A stretch of DNA of 52,566 nucleotides from Pleurocapsales cyanobacterium LEGE 10410. Lineage in GTDB: Bacteria > Cyanobacteriota > Cyanobacteriia > Cyanobacteriales > Xenococcaceae. Of this stretch, positions 32,359 through 42,115 are shown in pieces (the first letter of the stretch is position 1; each line of letters starts with the position of its first letter). Position numbers and translations under genes: made by a program. Below the pieces are notes generated by a model. It saw only the letters and a list, made by a program, of their open reading frames with translations. It was not told the DNA's origin and did not search any database. Location of the stretch: contig JADEXJ010000027.1 of NCBI GenBank assembly GCA_015207195.1, forward strand, positions 1-52,566, written 5' to 3'.

Positions 32359-33102
32359 ATGACCCAATTTGAATCAATTATTATTGCAGAAAACGTCGAG
32401 AAGTGGTACGACAATAATTTTCACGTCCTCAAAGGGGTAAATTTAGAGGTTAAAAAGCAGGAAGTAGTGGTAATTATGGGTCCTTCTGGTTCGGGAAAAT
32501 CGACCTTTATTCGGACTTTTAATGCTCTCGAACCTTATCAAAAGGGTAGCATCATCGTTGATGGAATCAAGCTATCCAATGACTTGAAAAATATTGAAAC
32601 CATCCGTCGGGAAGTGGGGATGGTGTTTCAACAGTTTAATTTATTTCCGCATTTAACCGTCCTCAAAAATATTACCCTCGCACCGGTTTGGGTACGCCGT
32701 AATTCTAAAGCCAAGGCTGAAGAAATTGCCATGCAGCTACTCGAAAAAGTAGGCATTTTAGAACAAGCGCATAAATACCCAGGACAACTATCGGGAGGAC
32801 AACAACAGCGAGTAGCGATCGCCCGCGCTTTGGCGATGCAGCCCAAAGTAATGCTGTTTGACGAACCTACATCTGCCTTAGATCCCGAAATGGTGCGGGA
32901 AGTATTAGACACCATGCGTAGTTTAGCCCAAGACGGCATGACAATGGTGTGTGTAACTCATGAAGTAGGGTTTGCTCAAGAAGTAAGCGATCGCATTGTG
33001 TTTATGGACGAAGGTATGATCGTAGAAATTGCTACGCCTCAAGAGTTTTTTAGTAACCCCCAAGAAGACAGAAGCAAAAAGTTCTTGTCGCAGATTTTGT
33101 AA
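32359..33102 (+). CDS. Amino-acid ABC transporter ATP-binding protein (GlnQ/BgtA type)
   Basis: A 247-residue ABC ATPase, complete. Walker [10 protein letters not shown] is at 41-49, the Q-loop is in [12 protein letters not shown], the signature LSGGQQQR at 144-151, Walker [14 protein letters not shown] follows, and the switch His is in [10 protein letters not shown]. The [12 protein letters not shown] text is typical of the polar amino-acid transporter subfamily (GlnQ, HisP, BgtA). No permease or binding-protein gene is adjacent, so it must energise partners encoded elsewhere, as BgtA does in Synechocystis where one ATPase serves several permeases. Confidence 0.92.
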   Translation: MTQFESIIIAENVEKWYDNNFHVLKGVNLEVKKQEVVVIMGPSGSGKSTFIRTFNALEPYQKGSIIVDGIKLSNDLKNIETIRREVGMVFQQFNLFPHLTVLKNITLAPVWVRRNSKAKAEEIAMQLLEKVGILEQAHKYPGQLSGGQQQRVAIARALAMQPKVMLFDEPTSALDPEMVREVLDTMRSLAQDGMTMVCVTHEVGFAQEVSDRIVFMDEGMIVEIATPQEFFSNPQEDRSKKFLSQIL

Positions 33103-33138
33103 GGGTAATCTGCCTTCAGCAGTGTACCGTTTGATTAA

Positions 33139-33161
33139 GAGGGCAAACACGAATCGCCCTC
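33139..33161 (+). other. Stem-loop after the ABC ATPase gene
   Basis: A 6-bp GC-rich stem GAGGGC/GCCCTC with an 11-base loop lies 36 bp after the stop codon. The following bases are CAACTTGAATTGCCC, with no U-tract. It may be a weak terminator or mRNA-end stabiliser. Confidence 0.35.
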
Positions 33162-33253
33162 AACTTGAATTGCCCTTAACTTATTCAGTTATTGCTAAGA
33201 TGATCTTTGACGATGTAATTTTCAACTGGTATTAAAGACAAAGATTAAGTTCT

Positions 33254-34243
33254 GTGGAAATAACTTTTTTAGGTACGAGTTCTGGAGTACCGACGCGATC
33301 GCGAAATGTATCGAGTGTAGCCCTACGCCTCCCCCAACGTGCTGAGGTGTGGCTATTTGACTGTGGTGAAGGGACTCAACATCAGCTTCAACGCAGCGAT
33401 CTCAAAAGCTCTCAAATTCGACGCATCTTTATCACTCATATGCACGGCGATCATACCTTTGGTTTGATGGGTTTGATTGCTAGCTGTGGCTTGGCTGGTA
33501 CTGGTCAACCGATAGATATTTATGGACCAGAAGGTTTGAAAGAGTACTTATATACTGCTGCTAAATATTCCCATATGAGCTTTGGTTCTCGTCTCAGGAT
33601 TCATACCGTCAAACCAGGTTTGCTCTACGAAGACAACGAATTTAGCGTTAGCTGTCAGTTGTTGAAACATCGTATCCCCGCTCATGGCTATCGCATTGCC
33701 GAAAAAGACCGTCCTGGGATGTTCAACCTAGAGAAAGCCAAATCCTTGGGTATTCCTCCAGGTCCGATTTATGGCAAGCTCAAACAGGGACAGGTAGTTA
33801 CCCTAGAAGATGGTCGTAAAATTAACGGTAAAGATCTTTGTGGTCAGCCAGAAGCAGGACGAAAAATAGCTTACTGTACCGATACAGTATTTTGTGATGC
33901 TGCGGTGGAACTGGCACAAGATGCCGATGTTTTGATCCATGAAGCCACCTTTGCTCACCAGGATGCACAGATGGCGTTTGAAAAAATGCACTCGACAACG
34001 ACGATGGCAGCCCAGGTAGCCTTACTTGCTGGAGTCAAGCAATTGATCCTGACTCACTTTAGTCCCCGCTATGCCCCTGGAAATCCGATCCAGCTTGACG
34101 ATCTCAAACAAGAGGCAAGGGCGATTTTTCCTAATACGAAACTAGCTTATGATTTTTATTCCTATGAAGTGCCAAGACGGAGGGAAGAGAAGAAAGTGGC
34201 TACTGCTGGGAAGAAGCAGAAGCAATTAGCAAGTCACTCGTAG
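33254..34243 (+). CDS. rnz: Ribonuclease Z
   Basis: RNase Z cuts tRNA precursors after the discriminator base to make the 3' end for CCA addition. The window's tRNA-Ser lacks encoded CCA, consistent with use of this enzyme. The 329-residue metallo-beta-lactamase protein starts at GTG 33254 (MEITFLGTSSGVPT). The zinc motif HMHGDH is at 62-67, further ligands are in LKHRIPAHGYR, CTDTVF and LTHFSPRY, and the family-specific arm is in the region GPIYGKLKQG. The tail (last 25 residues) is basic. Complete and standard length. Confidence 0.93.
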   Translation: MEITFLGTSSGVPTRSRNVSSVALRLPQRAEVWLFDCGEGTQHQLQRSDLKSSQIRRIFITHMHGDHTFGLMGLIASCGLAGTGQPIDIYGPEGLKEYLYTAAKYSHMSFGSRLRIHTVKPGLLYEDNEFSVSCQLLKHRIPAHGYRIAEKDRPGMFNLEKAKSLGIPPGPIYGKLKQGQVVTLEDGRKINGKDLCGQPEAGRKIAYCTDTVFCDAAVELAQDADVLIHEATFAHQDAQMAFEKMHSTTTMAAQVALLAGVKQLILTHFSPRYAPGNPIQLDDLKQEARAIFPNTKLAYDFYSYEVPRRREEKKVATAGKKQKQLASHS

Positions 34244-34328
34244 AGGTTTTTCGATGCATCTTCCGTAGTTAAAGCTGACAGCTGAAAAATAAGAGTTATA
34301 CTACGGAGTTGTTGTCAAAAAGCCTTTT

Positions 34329-36449
34329 ATGGTCAGTTTTTTGCGGTCTTGCGCTGGAATAATTCTCTGGACATTTTTGTTTCAATCATCTTTATTAGCT
34401 TCAGAATTGCCAGTAAAGAAGGAAGCCAGTTTCTTGCCCAGTAAGCTACGCCAAAAATCTCAGCCCAATTCAGCAGTTACAAATAATCTTCACTATTTAG
34501 TTACTCAAGAGCGTCAAGGAGAAAGATTTGAGATCCCCCTAGAAGGAGAATTTAATCCATCTATTCCTGTAGAACGAATTGAGGTAATTGAAATAATTGC
34601 CGATCGCCAAGAATACGATAGCCAACGAGAGGTAATTACGGCTGAAGGTAACGTAGTGCTGCGCTTTGCTCAGTCTGTAATGACTAGCGATCGCCTGGAA
34701 ATAAACCTGAGCGATCGCCTAGTTGTTGCTCAAGGAAACGTAATTCTCGAACGAGGAGAACAGGTGTTGCGGGGAGCAAGGTTTGAATATTACCTGGTTG
34801 CCGACCGTGGGGTTATTTTTAATGCAGGGGGCGAAATCTACCAACCCAGCCTCAGTCGAGACACAGATTTTAAACAGGGTTTAGCACCAGAATATACGGT
34901 ATGGGATCGCGCTTTGAGCGATCGCTTGATTGTCGCTCAGCCTTTGACGGACGTTACCGCCACAGAAGGTATTGGCGCGACCATTGGCAATACGAGATAT
35001 ATAGTGAACGGTGAGAATGCTCTTGCTGGAGGCACAATTAATCGCCTGCGGTTTGAAGCTGAGAGAGTAGACTTCGAGACAGATACCTGGACGGCAGAAA
35101 ACCTAAGATTAACTAACGATCCTTTCTCTCCCCCCGAACTTGAATTACGCGCCGACACCGCTACTTATCAACAGGTCGATCCTTTAGTCGGCAACCTGAC
35201 TACTACCAAATCCCGTCTGGTAATTGACGACAGTTTAGCCGTACCTCTTTTGACTAATAAGTTTGTCTTCGATGGTCGTCCCAGTCAGCCAGGACTGTTT
35301 AATATTGGTTTTGATGGCGAAGAACGAGGCGGTTTGTATATCGAACGTTCTTGGAACATTATTGATAGTAATAGATTTAGCTGGGAGATTACCCCCCAAT
35401 ATTTTTTGCAACGAGCCATAACTCCTACCACTTTTCGCTTTAGCGACGACGATGAAGGAGGCTTGTTAAATTCCGCAGCATTTGGTTTGACTAGCCAACT
35501 CGATACAGTTTTTACCCCCAGAACCGATTTGACGGCAAGTTTTTCGGTAACCGACTTGGACTTGGACAATTTTGACGACAACTTACGTGCTAGAGCAAGT
35601 CTACAGCAGAGGCTAGGTAAGCTTGATAACCCCTACAGATTGGCTTTAGAGTACAATTTTCGCGATCGCCTATTCAATGGTTCTTTAGGCTTCCAAACCG
35701 TAAGAAGCAGCTTTGGGGGAGTAATAACTTCACCTCAAATAGGAATCGGCAATACTGGTATAACCCTCAGATATCAGGGATCGATTCAAAGTATCAATGC
35801 CGACACCGATAGACAGGACTTATTGGCAGCAGAGAGAGAAAGCGATCGCATCGATCTAACTCGTTACCAGGGTGCAGTCTTTCTCAATAAAAACTTTTCT
35901 ATTTGGACGGGTAAACCTTTACCTAGCACCAAAGATGGAGGGTTACGCTATACGCCCTCACCTGTAGTACCTTATCTAGAATTGTTTACGGGAGTCTCAG
36001 GAGTGACTAGTTTTTATAGTAACGACGATTCCCAACTGTCTCTAGAAGGAAGTATTGGCATTCGCGGACAACTAGGTCATTTTTCCCGTTCCTGGCTAGA
36101 TTATACGGGATTTCAAATAAGCTATTCACAAAACCTTCGTGGAGACGAATCGCCCTTTTTGTTCGATCGCTTGGTAGATCGACAAATTCTTTCTTTAGGC
36201 ATTACCCAGCAAATATACGGTCCAATCCGCTTTGGCGTTCAAACCTCATTAAATTTAACTGATAACGACGAAATCAGCACCGACTACCTCTTAGAATACA
36301 GTCGTCGGACACACAACATTACCCTACGTTACAATCCAGTCCTAGAAATTGGTTCTTTTAGTCTGCGGATCGCCGACTTCAACTGGCGCGGAAACCCTGA
36401 ACCCTTCAGAGAACAAGGCATAACTCCCGTAATTCAGGGAGTCGATTAA
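34329..36449 (+). CDS. DUF3769 outer-membrane protein, LptD/OstA-like
   Basis: The 706-residue protein starts with a signal peptide (hydrophobic residues 8-23, cleavage near LLASELP). Residues 85-160 form an OstA-like periplasmic beta-jellyroll: VIEIIADRQEYDSQREVITA, VVLRFAQSVMTSDRLEINLS and VVAQGNVILERGEQVL. The rest is strand-rich with alternating aromatic residues, consistent with a C-terminal beta-barrel (YSQNLRGDESPFLF, YLLEYSRRTHNITLRYNP). DUF3769 proteins are regarded as the cyanobacterial counterpart of LptD, inserting LPS into the outer membrane; this comes from family similarity. Several HIP1 sites occur inside the gene. Monocistronic. Confidence 0.85.
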   Translation: MVSFLRSCAGIILWTFLFQSSLLASELPVKKEASFLPSKLRQKSQPNSAVTNNLHYLVTQERQGERFEIPLEGEFNPSIPVERIEVIEIIADRQEYDSQREVITAEGNVVLRFAQSVMTSDRLEINLSDRLVVAQGNVILERGEQVLRGARFEYYLVADRGVIFNAGGEIYQPSLSRDTDFKQGLAPEYTVWDRALSDRLIVAQPLTDVTATEGIGATIGNTRYIVNGENALAGGTINRLRFEAERVDFETDTWTAENLRLTNDPFSPPELELRADTATYQQVDPLVGNLTTTKSRLVIDDSLAVPLLTNKFVFDGRPSQPGLFNIGFDGEERGGLYIERSWNIIDSNRFSWEITPQYFLQRAITPTTFRFSDDDEGGLLNSAAFGLTSQLDTVFTPRTDLTASFSVTDLDLDNFDDNLRARASLQQRLGKLDNPYRLALEYNFRDRLFNGSLGFQTVRSSFGGVITSPQIGIGNTGITLRYQGSIQSINADTDRQDLLAAERESDRIDLTRYQGAVFLNKNFSIWTGKPLPSTKDGGLRYTPSPVVPYLELFTGVSGVTSFYSNDDSQLSLEGSIGIRGQLGHFSRSWLDYTGFQISYSQNLRGDESPFLFDRLVDRQILSLGITQQIYGPIRFGVQTSLNLTDNDEISTDYLLEYSRRTHNITLRYNPVLEIGSFSLRIADFNWRGNPEPFREQGITPVIQGVD

Positions 36450-36498
36450 CAACTATCGCACTACGTGGATTGGTTAGGACAAGTTTGGTTAATTGCTC

Positions 36499-36568
36499 GT
36501 GAGTAGTGAGTAGTGAGTAGTGAGTAGTGAGTAGTGAGTAGTGAGTAGTGAGTAGTGAGTAGTGAGCG
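36499..36568. repeat. GTGAGTA heptamer, nine tandem copies
   Basis: Nine perfect copies of GTGAGTA run from 36499 to 36561, followed by a partial copy. This is a short tandemly repeated sequence of the cyanobacterial type, between the DUF3769 gene and the convergent Bax-inhibitor gene. Copy number probably varies between strains. Confidence 0.9.
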
Positions 36569-36698
36569 TCCTAATGCAAATTTGTATTGCTATAACTACT
36601 GGTGCTTCTAATCTAGAATAGTGCGACAAATCCTAAACGAAGCGCGATCGCTATCTATACCCATCAAAAACCCGATCGTTTGTTGGTCAGCAAATAAA

Positions 36699-36728
36699 TC
36701 ATCTGTGTTCATCTGCGTTCATCTGTGG
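36699..36728. repeat. Ten-base tandem repeat, three copies
   Basis: Three units TCATCTGTGT, TCATCTGCGT and TCATCTGTGG follow each other. The unit is ten bases rather than seven, so it is distinct from the heptads nearby. The remaining part of the 36450-36807 gap holds no gene that I can see. Confidence 0.8.
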
Positions 36729-36807
36729 ACACTTCCCCTACCCCAAAAAAAAACCGCCCCTACAATCAATCGGGAACGGTATAAGTATTTATCTAATCAG
36801 CTAACAA

Positions 36808-37536
36808 TTAATCACGACCGTTTATCGCAATCAAGAGACGAAGAATAAAGATGAACAAATTAATGTAGGTCAAATACATCGAAAGAGCAGCAGGCAAATA
36901 CTGCTCGTCTTTATAGGTGCGGGGCAAAATATAAAAATCGACTACTGCTACCCCAGCAAACAGAGCAACACCAACACCAGAAATTGCCACCTCTAACCAG
37001 CTAGGAGTGTAGACTCCAAATACAGAAAACAGCAGTTGTCCGATCAAGACAACCAACAAAGCCGTTACGCCAAGGCGTACTGTCTGCGCCAGAGCCAAAC
37101 CATCTTCTTCTGAGAGGTTAGAGCCAATTTTACGTCCGACAATAAAGGTTGCACCGCAACCGAGAGCAGCAATACCTACACCCTGAATACCTACTCCCGA
37201 ACTACTCAAAGCCAGATAAACAATCCCGCTAAGAGTATAACCAGACAAAAGGCTGTAGAGAGCCAGCAAAGGCAGGGCAGTACTGTTGTTTCCCTGGATC
37301 GCTACTCCGCGAGCTACAAAAAAGAGAACTAATTCTGCAATCATCGCCCCAATAAAGGTGGGCATAAACAGATCGGGACGGGAACCAATCACCCCCAAAC
37401 CGCCATAAGTTCCCAAAGCGGTTAAAACTAGACCACCACCCAAATAAGGAAGAGCGTTAGTAATGACATTAGGACCAAGGACTGACTGTCCCTGAACCTC
37501 CCGCATTGCTTTTCTAAAGTTACTAGTGTTACTCAT
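36808..37536 (-). CDS. Bax inhibitor-1/YccA family membrane protein
   Basis: The 242-residue protein has seven hydrophobic segments, starting with LPYLGGGLVLTALGTYGGLG and ending NLFIFILRLLIAIN, and a short polar N-terminus (about 30 residues). Glycine-rich helices and YSLLSGYTLSGIVYLAL match the BI-1 family of pH-sensitive calcium-leak channels. The usual aspartyl dyad near the C-terminus has at least one candidate in VVDFYILPRTY. Function in cyanobacteria is not established. Inner-membrane or thylakoid location is inferred. Single gene, no operon partners. Confidence 0.85.
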   Translation of the reverse strand: MSNTSNFRKAMREVQGQSVLGPNVITNALPYLGGGLVLTALGTYGGLGVIGSRPDLFMPTFIGAMIAELVLFFVARGVAIQGNNSTALPLLALYSLLSGYTLSGIVYLALSSSGVGIQGVGIAALGCGATFIVGRKIGSNLSEEDGLALAQTVRLGVTALLVVLIGQLLFSVFGVYTPSWLEVAISGVGVALFAGVAVVDFYILPRTYKDEQYLPAALSMYLTYINLFIFILRLLIAINGRD

Positions 37537-37728
37537 GTTTTTGTTGTTGACTAAAATCTATACTGATAGTTTAAACTTGCTTATTAATTTCAATCTTAAT
37601 TCAATTAAATCTCTTAAGGTGACTGAGGATTACCGAATAAACTGTTGAGCGTATAGTTTGATGGTTATGGTCGATGGGTACTGGAGGACTAGAAGATAAC
37701 TAAATGGCTACTTCTTACTTACTACTTA

Positions 37729-37776
37729 TAGCGAAGTCCTAAAGGATACACTTCGCTATGTATCCCTTTAGGGACT
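37729..37776. repeat. Interleaved inverted repeats inside a heptad tract
   Basis: TAGCGAAGT (37729-37737) pairs with ACTTCGCTA (37750-37758). An overlapping longer pair, 37735-37749 with 37760-37776, matches except for one extra base on each side of TTTAGG in the right arm. The two pairings cross, so only one can form at a time, or a pseudoknot results. TACTTAC/TACTTAT heptads flank the element on both sides (37710-37816). The TATCCCTTTAGGGA core also occurs near 39872. Confidence 0.65.
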
Positions 37777-37831
37777 ACTTACTACTTATTACTTACTACT
37801 TATTACTTATTACTTATGACTCGCCACATCT

Positions 37832-38482
37832 CTACAGCAAATACTTGTTGGCAAAAATAGCTGCTTGAGTGCGATCGCGTAAATCGAGAGAACGTAAAAT
37901 ACTATTGACGTGATTTTTGACGGTACGCTCCGCTATATATAGCTCCGCTGCAATTTCTCGGTTATTGTGTCCAGTGGCAATCAATTTTAATACTTCTCGT
38001 TCTCTGGCGGTTAACTGGTCTAATTCTGGTGGTGTAACTATAGATGATTCAGCATTATTATCTTTGGCTGAAGCATGAGAAATTGCCTTATCAAATAATC
38101 CTGGTCCTAATTGAGTATACCCGCGATTGACCGCACGAATTGCCTGAGCTAATTCTGCCGAGGGGGTATCCTTGAGTAAATATCCTTTTGCGCCATAGGT
38201 CATGGCGTGGGTAACGTATTCATCATCGTCGAAGGTAGTTAAGACCAAAACTTTAATTTCGGGTGCTTGTTTGGCTAGAGTGCGAATTGCTGCCACACCG
38301 TCCATAATTGGCATTCGGATATCCATCAAAACTACATCGGGTTGGAGATCGAGCGATCGCTCTACTGCCACTTTGCCGTTTTCTGCTTCTCCAACAATTT
38401 CTATGTCTGGTTGAGTCTGCAACAGGCTTGATAGTCCTTCTCGCACAATACTTTGATCGTCCACCAATAACACGCGAATCAT
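37832..38482 (-). CDS. NarL/LuxR-family response regulator
   Basis: A 216-residue DNA-binding response regulator. The receiver domain (1-120) has the acidic pair LLVDDQ (Asp8, Asp9), the phospho-acceptor Asp54 in VLMDIRMP, Thr in VLVLTTFDDDEY and Lys in KGYLLKDTP. The C-terminal LuxR-type helix-turn-helix (about 150-210) reads LTAREREVLKLIATGHNNRE and AERTVKNHVNSILRSL. The gene follows a histidine kinase gene on the same strand with a nine-base gap, so they are partners. Targets unknown; the divergent Spy/CpxP-like gene 330 bp upstream of the kinase is a candidate. Confidence 0.95.
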   Translation of the reverse strand: MIRVLLVDDQSIVREGLSSLLQTQPDIEIVGEAENGKVAVERSLDLQPDVVLMDIRMPIMDGVAAIRTLAKQAPEIKVLVLTTFDDDEYVTHAMTYGAKGYLLKDTPSAELAQAIRAVNRGYTQLGPGLFDKAISHASAKDNNAESSIVTPPELDQLTAREREVLKLIATGHNNREIAAELYIAERTVKNHVNSILRSLDLRDRTQAAIFANKYLL

Positions 38483-38491
38483 TGCTTTACA

Positions 38492-39763
38492 TTAATAATC
38501 AACTAAAGACTGAGGAATTTCTACTTTAATCTGGCATCCCATACCTTGTTGGCTAGAAATTGCCAATTTACCACGTAATGCTATGGTACGCTCCTGCATC
38601 CCCTGTATACCAAAACCAGTAGTATTATCATTCGGGTTGAAGCCACAACCATTGTCGTCAATTGATAGCAAAATTTTTCCCATTGTTTCTTGCAAATGTA
38701 AGGTTACTTTGGATGCCTGACTATGTTTGATAATATTTGTTAGTGCTTCTTGAACGATACGATATATTGCAGTTTTGACTTTGTTGGTCATCGGTGAAAG
38801 AAGTTCAATTTTACAGGCGATCGCCATATCCGTATTCGATTTAAACTCAGCGATCAGCTGTTCTAACATCGACTCTAAAGATTGGGTTGGGGCAGAGTTT
38901 TTTCTCAAGGTTGCCACCGAAGAACGGATATTAGACAAGGCTTCTTTACCCAACTCTCTGGCTTTGGCTAAATGATGGGCTGCCTTATCTCGATCTGCCA
39001 AAAACAAAGCAGTATTTTCTAATTGGATACTTTGAGCCGTCAAATAATGACCCACAGAATCGTGTATTTCCCGTGCAATACGGTTTCTTTCTTGTAAGGT
39101 TGCTCGATCTTCTGCTTGCAAGGCATAATCTCGTAAGCGTCGATGAGCTTTGACTAATTTAGCTCTACTTTCATGTTCTGCCAAAACCGCACTGACTAAC
39201 AAAAGTACAAATGCCAAAACAAAGGCAAATAGCAATGCTGAATTAAAAGCCAAACTAAACAAAACTCGTCGTAGTTCTTCTGGTGGCAAACGCCTTACAA
39301 TCGGGGGCAATGGTCTACCCAAAGGAACGCCAGTAGGACTAATCCTCATCAAAGACATGATCTGTACGGTTAGAAAAGAGAAATAAGCGGTAATAGCGAC
39401 AAAGATCCTGCCACTCCAGGGAAACAAAAGACAGGCACGAATTATCACGACTAACAGCAAAGCGGGAAAAATTCTGTCTCCTCTGCCAATGAGAAATATT
39501 CCTAGCCAGCTAACAACAAATCCTACCGCAATGTAAATCTTGGATAATAATTTAGACTCGTCGGGTAAGCGCAACCCCATCAAACCCACGACGGCGATAC
39601 ATAAAATACCTGCCAAATTAAACCAAAGGGGGTAAGCTACTGAATGATAATGACGACGATGGGGAACGATCGCACTCAACGTAGCCAGCAGGGCAATTCC
39701 CAACAGTACCCACTCAAGGTATAGCAGTAATTTAAAAGGGTGTTTGCGCCACGTATGAGCCAT
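38492..39763 (-). CDS. Membrane histidine kinase, HisKA_3 type
   Basis: The 423-residue protein has five or six N-terminal membrane segments (about 12-190) with only short loops, so it may sense a membrane or intramembrane signal. The phospho-acceptor His234 lies in the HisKA_3 box RNRIAREIHDSVGHYLTAQ. The C-terminal ATPase domain shows the N box YRIVQEALTNIIKHSQAS, G1 SIDDNGCGFNP and G2 GFGIQGMQERTI. It belongs to the NarX/DesK group that pairs with NarL-type regulators; its partner gene is directly downstream. Membrane organisation resembles DesK thermosensors, but the stimulus is unknown. Confidence 0.93.
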   Translation of the reverse strand: MAHTWRKHPFKLLLYLEWVLLGIALLATLSAIVPHRRHYHSVAYPLWFNLAGILCIAVVGLMGLRLPDESKLLSKIYIAVGFVVSWLGIFLIGRGDRIFPALLLVVIIRACLLFPWSGRIFVAITAYFSFLTVQIMSLMRISPTGVPLGRPLPPIVRRLPPEELRRVLFSLAFNSALLFAFVLAFVLLLVSAVLAEHESRAKLVKAHRRLRDYALQAEDRATLQERNRIAREIHDSVGHYLTAQSIQLENTALFLADRDKAAHHLAKARELGKEALSNIRSSVATLRKNSAPTQSLESMLEQLIAEFKSNTDMAIACKIELLSPMTNKVKTAIYRIVQEALTNIIKHSQASKVTLHLQETMGKILLSIDDNGCGFNPNDNTTGFGIQGMQERTIALRGKLAISSQQGMGCQIKVEIPQSLVDY

Positions 39764-40093
39764 TAGAAATACTTTATTTATCAGGTTTTATAGTCATTCC
39801 AATCAATTTTCTTATGAAAATTTTGTATTAAAGACTAGCTTGATTATCACTCGCTACTCGCTATATGTTTACGGTATCCCTTTAGGGACTCGCTACTTTT
39901 TCAAAATACCAACTGGTTTATGTTTGAAATGACTATATTGATTAAACCATCTCTCAAAATCGTCGCCACGTCACTAGTCCTAAAGTACCAAAATAATTTG
40001 GGAGTTTAGATCGAGGTGGTTTGATACTTTAAATTTCTAAGATTGAAGTAATCGAACTTCTGAACAATTAAACGATTTAAGGAGATATTAATT
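39764..40093. other. Divergent promoter region with a heptad/hairpin repeat
   Basis: This gap separates the divergent kinase and Spy-like genes and so must hold both promoters. It contains CTCGCTA heptads broken by the element TATCCCTTTAGGGA near 39872. A clear ribosome-binding site AAGGAG at 40079-40084 lies nine bases before the Spy-like ATG. I cannot assign -35/-10 boxes reliably. Confidence 0.5.
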
Positions 40094-40591
40094 ATGAACT
40101 GGCGTACTTTTTCCGTAGCAACCGCAGCTTTACTATTCATCCCTCTAGGCTCTTATGCTGCTCAACAAAATCGAGAAACTATTAATATTCAAGACTCAGC
40201 AATGCAGATAGCGCAGGTTAAACATGGCGACAAATGGGGTAGAGGAAGAGGAATGGATCGCTTATTACAACAGCTAGAGCTTTCTGACGAACAGTCTCAA
40301 CAAATTGAAGCGATCCGCAATCAATCCAAAACCGAAAATGAAGCCCTGTATCAACAACTTCAAACCAATTCTCAAGAAATGCGATCGCTTTTAGCCAGTG
40401 ACGCTGACACCGCACAACTGCAACAGCAACATCAACAGCTTCAAGATCTACGGCAGCAATTAGGCGATCGCCGTTTTACCACAATGCTGGAAGTGCGAGA
40501 AGTTTTGACTCCCGAACAACGAGCAGAATGGGCTGAATTAACTAGGCAATACAGAGACAGAGGTGGAAATCGTAACCGTATGTTTAGATAA
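40094..40591 (+). CDS. Spy/CpxP-like periplasmic protein
   Basis: The 165-residue product has an Ala-rich signal peptide (cleavage near SYAAQQN) and then an all-helical mature part. Two LTxxQ-type motifs, LSDEQSQQIEAI (about 63-74) and LTPEQRAEW (about 135-143), mark the Spy/CpxP family of periplasmic chaperones and stress sensors. Long Gln-rich helices between them suggest a coiled coil. A strong ribosome-binding site precedes the ATG. Being divergent from a two-component system suggests that it is a target or an accessory sensor, as CpxP is for CpxAR; this is inference from position. Basic tail RDRGGNRNRMFR. Confidence 0.82.
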   Translation: MNWRTFSVATAALLFIPLGSYAAQQNRETINIQDSAMQIAQVKHGDKWGRGRGMDRLLQQLELSDEQSQQIEAIRNQSKTENEALYQQLQTNSQEMRSLLASDADTAQLQQQHQQLQDLRQQLGDRRFTTMLEVREVLTPEQRAEWAELTRQYRDRGGNRNRMFR

Positions 40592-40840
40592 ACAGATAAA
40601 TAGATAAACAATTTTGATGGTGCAGCAAAATCATCGTGTAGGTTTTCCGATTGACAGCGTTGCACCCAGTAATATTGTTTTACTTTTTAGTTAATACAGA
40701 TGGCTGACGGGGAGACTAGGAGACTAGGAGATGGGGAGAATTCATGTGTCTTATTAACCCTTTAACCTTTTCCCCTTAACCCTAGATGCGGGGGGTACCC
40801 CTTTCTCCAGTTTTTACAGATCGCTCGTGCGTAACATCGG

Positions 40841-42103
40841 TTACTCATTCATGCTTTGGAAAAAGTCAATCGTACTTTTTAAAGCTTTTACAAAAGCATC
40901 AATTTCTTCAGGGGTATTGTAGAAATATAGGCTGGCTCTGGCACTACCAGAAGCGTTGAAGATACGGTGCAGGGGTTGGGTACAATGATGACCAGAACGA
41001 ATCGCGATCCCATCGTGATCTAGTAGGGTGGCTAAGTCGCTGGCGTGAATACCAGGTACGTTAAAGGCTGCTAAAGCTGTTCTCCCTTTGCCGTCGGGGG
41101 CTGGTTTTTTGCCGTAGATTCTAAGGTTAGGAATAGTTTCCAGTTTTTTGAATAGATAAGCGGTTAGCTCTTCTTCGTAAGCATGAATCTTGTCCATCCC
41201 AATGTTATTGAGATAGTCTACTGCTGCCCCAAGGGCGATCGCCTCGCCAATAGCAGGTGTACCCGCTTCAAATTTATGGGGTAATTCGCCATAGGTAGAG
41301 TGGTCTAAGAATACTTCATCAATCATTTCGCCCCCACCCAGAAAAGGAGGCATTGCTTGTAAAATATCTTTTTTACCATAGAGGAAGCCGATCCCCGTCG
41401 TAGCGCACATCTTATGCCCCGATGCTACCAACCAATCACAGTCGATCGCCTGCACGTCAACTGGCATATGGGGTACGCTCTGGCAGGCATCGATTAGTAC
41501 CTTTGCGCCGTATTTATGAGCTTCTTGAGTAATTTCTGCTACTGGGTTAATTACACCCAAAGTATTTGAAACATGAACGATAGATACTAGCTTGGTTTTA
41601 TCTGATAACAGAGACTTATACTGTTCCAAGTCGAACTCTTCGGTGGGAGTTAGTCCAACATATTTGATGATTGCCCCAGTTTTTTGGGCGATCAGCTGCC
41701 AGGGAACAATGTTGCTGTGGTGTTCCATTACCGAGAGAATTATCTCATCTCCTGGTTTTAGATTAGCCCATCCCCAACTGTATGCCACCAGGTTGATTGC
41801 TTCGCTAGCGTTGCGAGTAAACACGATTTCGTCGCGGGAAGCAGCATTAATAAACTGAGCGACTTTATCCCTCGCCCCTTCATAGGCATCAGTAGCCCTA
41901 CCACTAAGGGTATGCGCGCCACGATGTACGTTGGCATTGTCTCTTTGGTAATAATGTTGTAGCACGTCTAATACCGCCTGGGGTTTTTGAGAAGAGGCAG
42001 CACTATCAAAGTAGATTAAGGGGTTATCGTTAACTTTCTGATGCAGGATCGGAAAGTCGTTTCTAACGCGATCGCCTAATGTTTTCTCTTGGGTAAAAGT
42101 CAT
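40841..42103 (-). CDS. sufS: SufS cysteine desulfurase
   Basis: SufS takes sulfur from cysteine as a persulfide for Fe-S cluster assembly. The 420-residue class V aminotransferase-fold protein has the PLP Lys231 in [14 protein letters not shown] contacts in EHHSN and DACQSVPH, and the active-site Cys374 in [12 protein letters not shown], the short loop of the group II (SufS) type. It is the last gene of a sufC-sufD-sufS run, with 12 bases after sufD. No SufE gene is adjacent. Complete and of standard length. Confidence 0.96.
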   Translation of the reverse strand: MTFTQEKTLGDRVRNDFPILHQKVNDNPLIYFDSAASSQKPQAVLDVLQHYYQRDNANVHRGAHTLSGRATDAYEGARDKVAQFINAASRDEIVFTRNASEAINLVAYSWGWANLKPGDEIILSVMEHHSNIVPWQLIAQKTGAIIKYVGLTPTEEFDLEQYKSLLSDKTKLVSIVHVSNTLGVINPVAEITQEAHKYGAKVLIDACQSVPHMPVDVQAIDCDWLVASGHKMCATTGIGFLYGKKDILQAMPPFLGGGEMIDEVFLDHSTYGELPHKFEAGTPAIGEAIALGAAVDYLNNIGMDKIHAYEEELTAYLFKKLETIPNLRIYGKKPAPDGKGRTALAAFNVPGIHASDLATLLDHDGIAIRSGHHCTQPLHRIFNASGSARASLYFYNTPEEIDAFVKALKSTIDFFQSMNE

Positions 42104-42115
42104 GTTGATTATTGC

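Noticed and set aside
40792-40801. GGGGTACCCC palindrome as terminator of the suf operon
   Set aside because: No U-tract on the minus strand; it lies in a patch of ordinary intergenic repeats.
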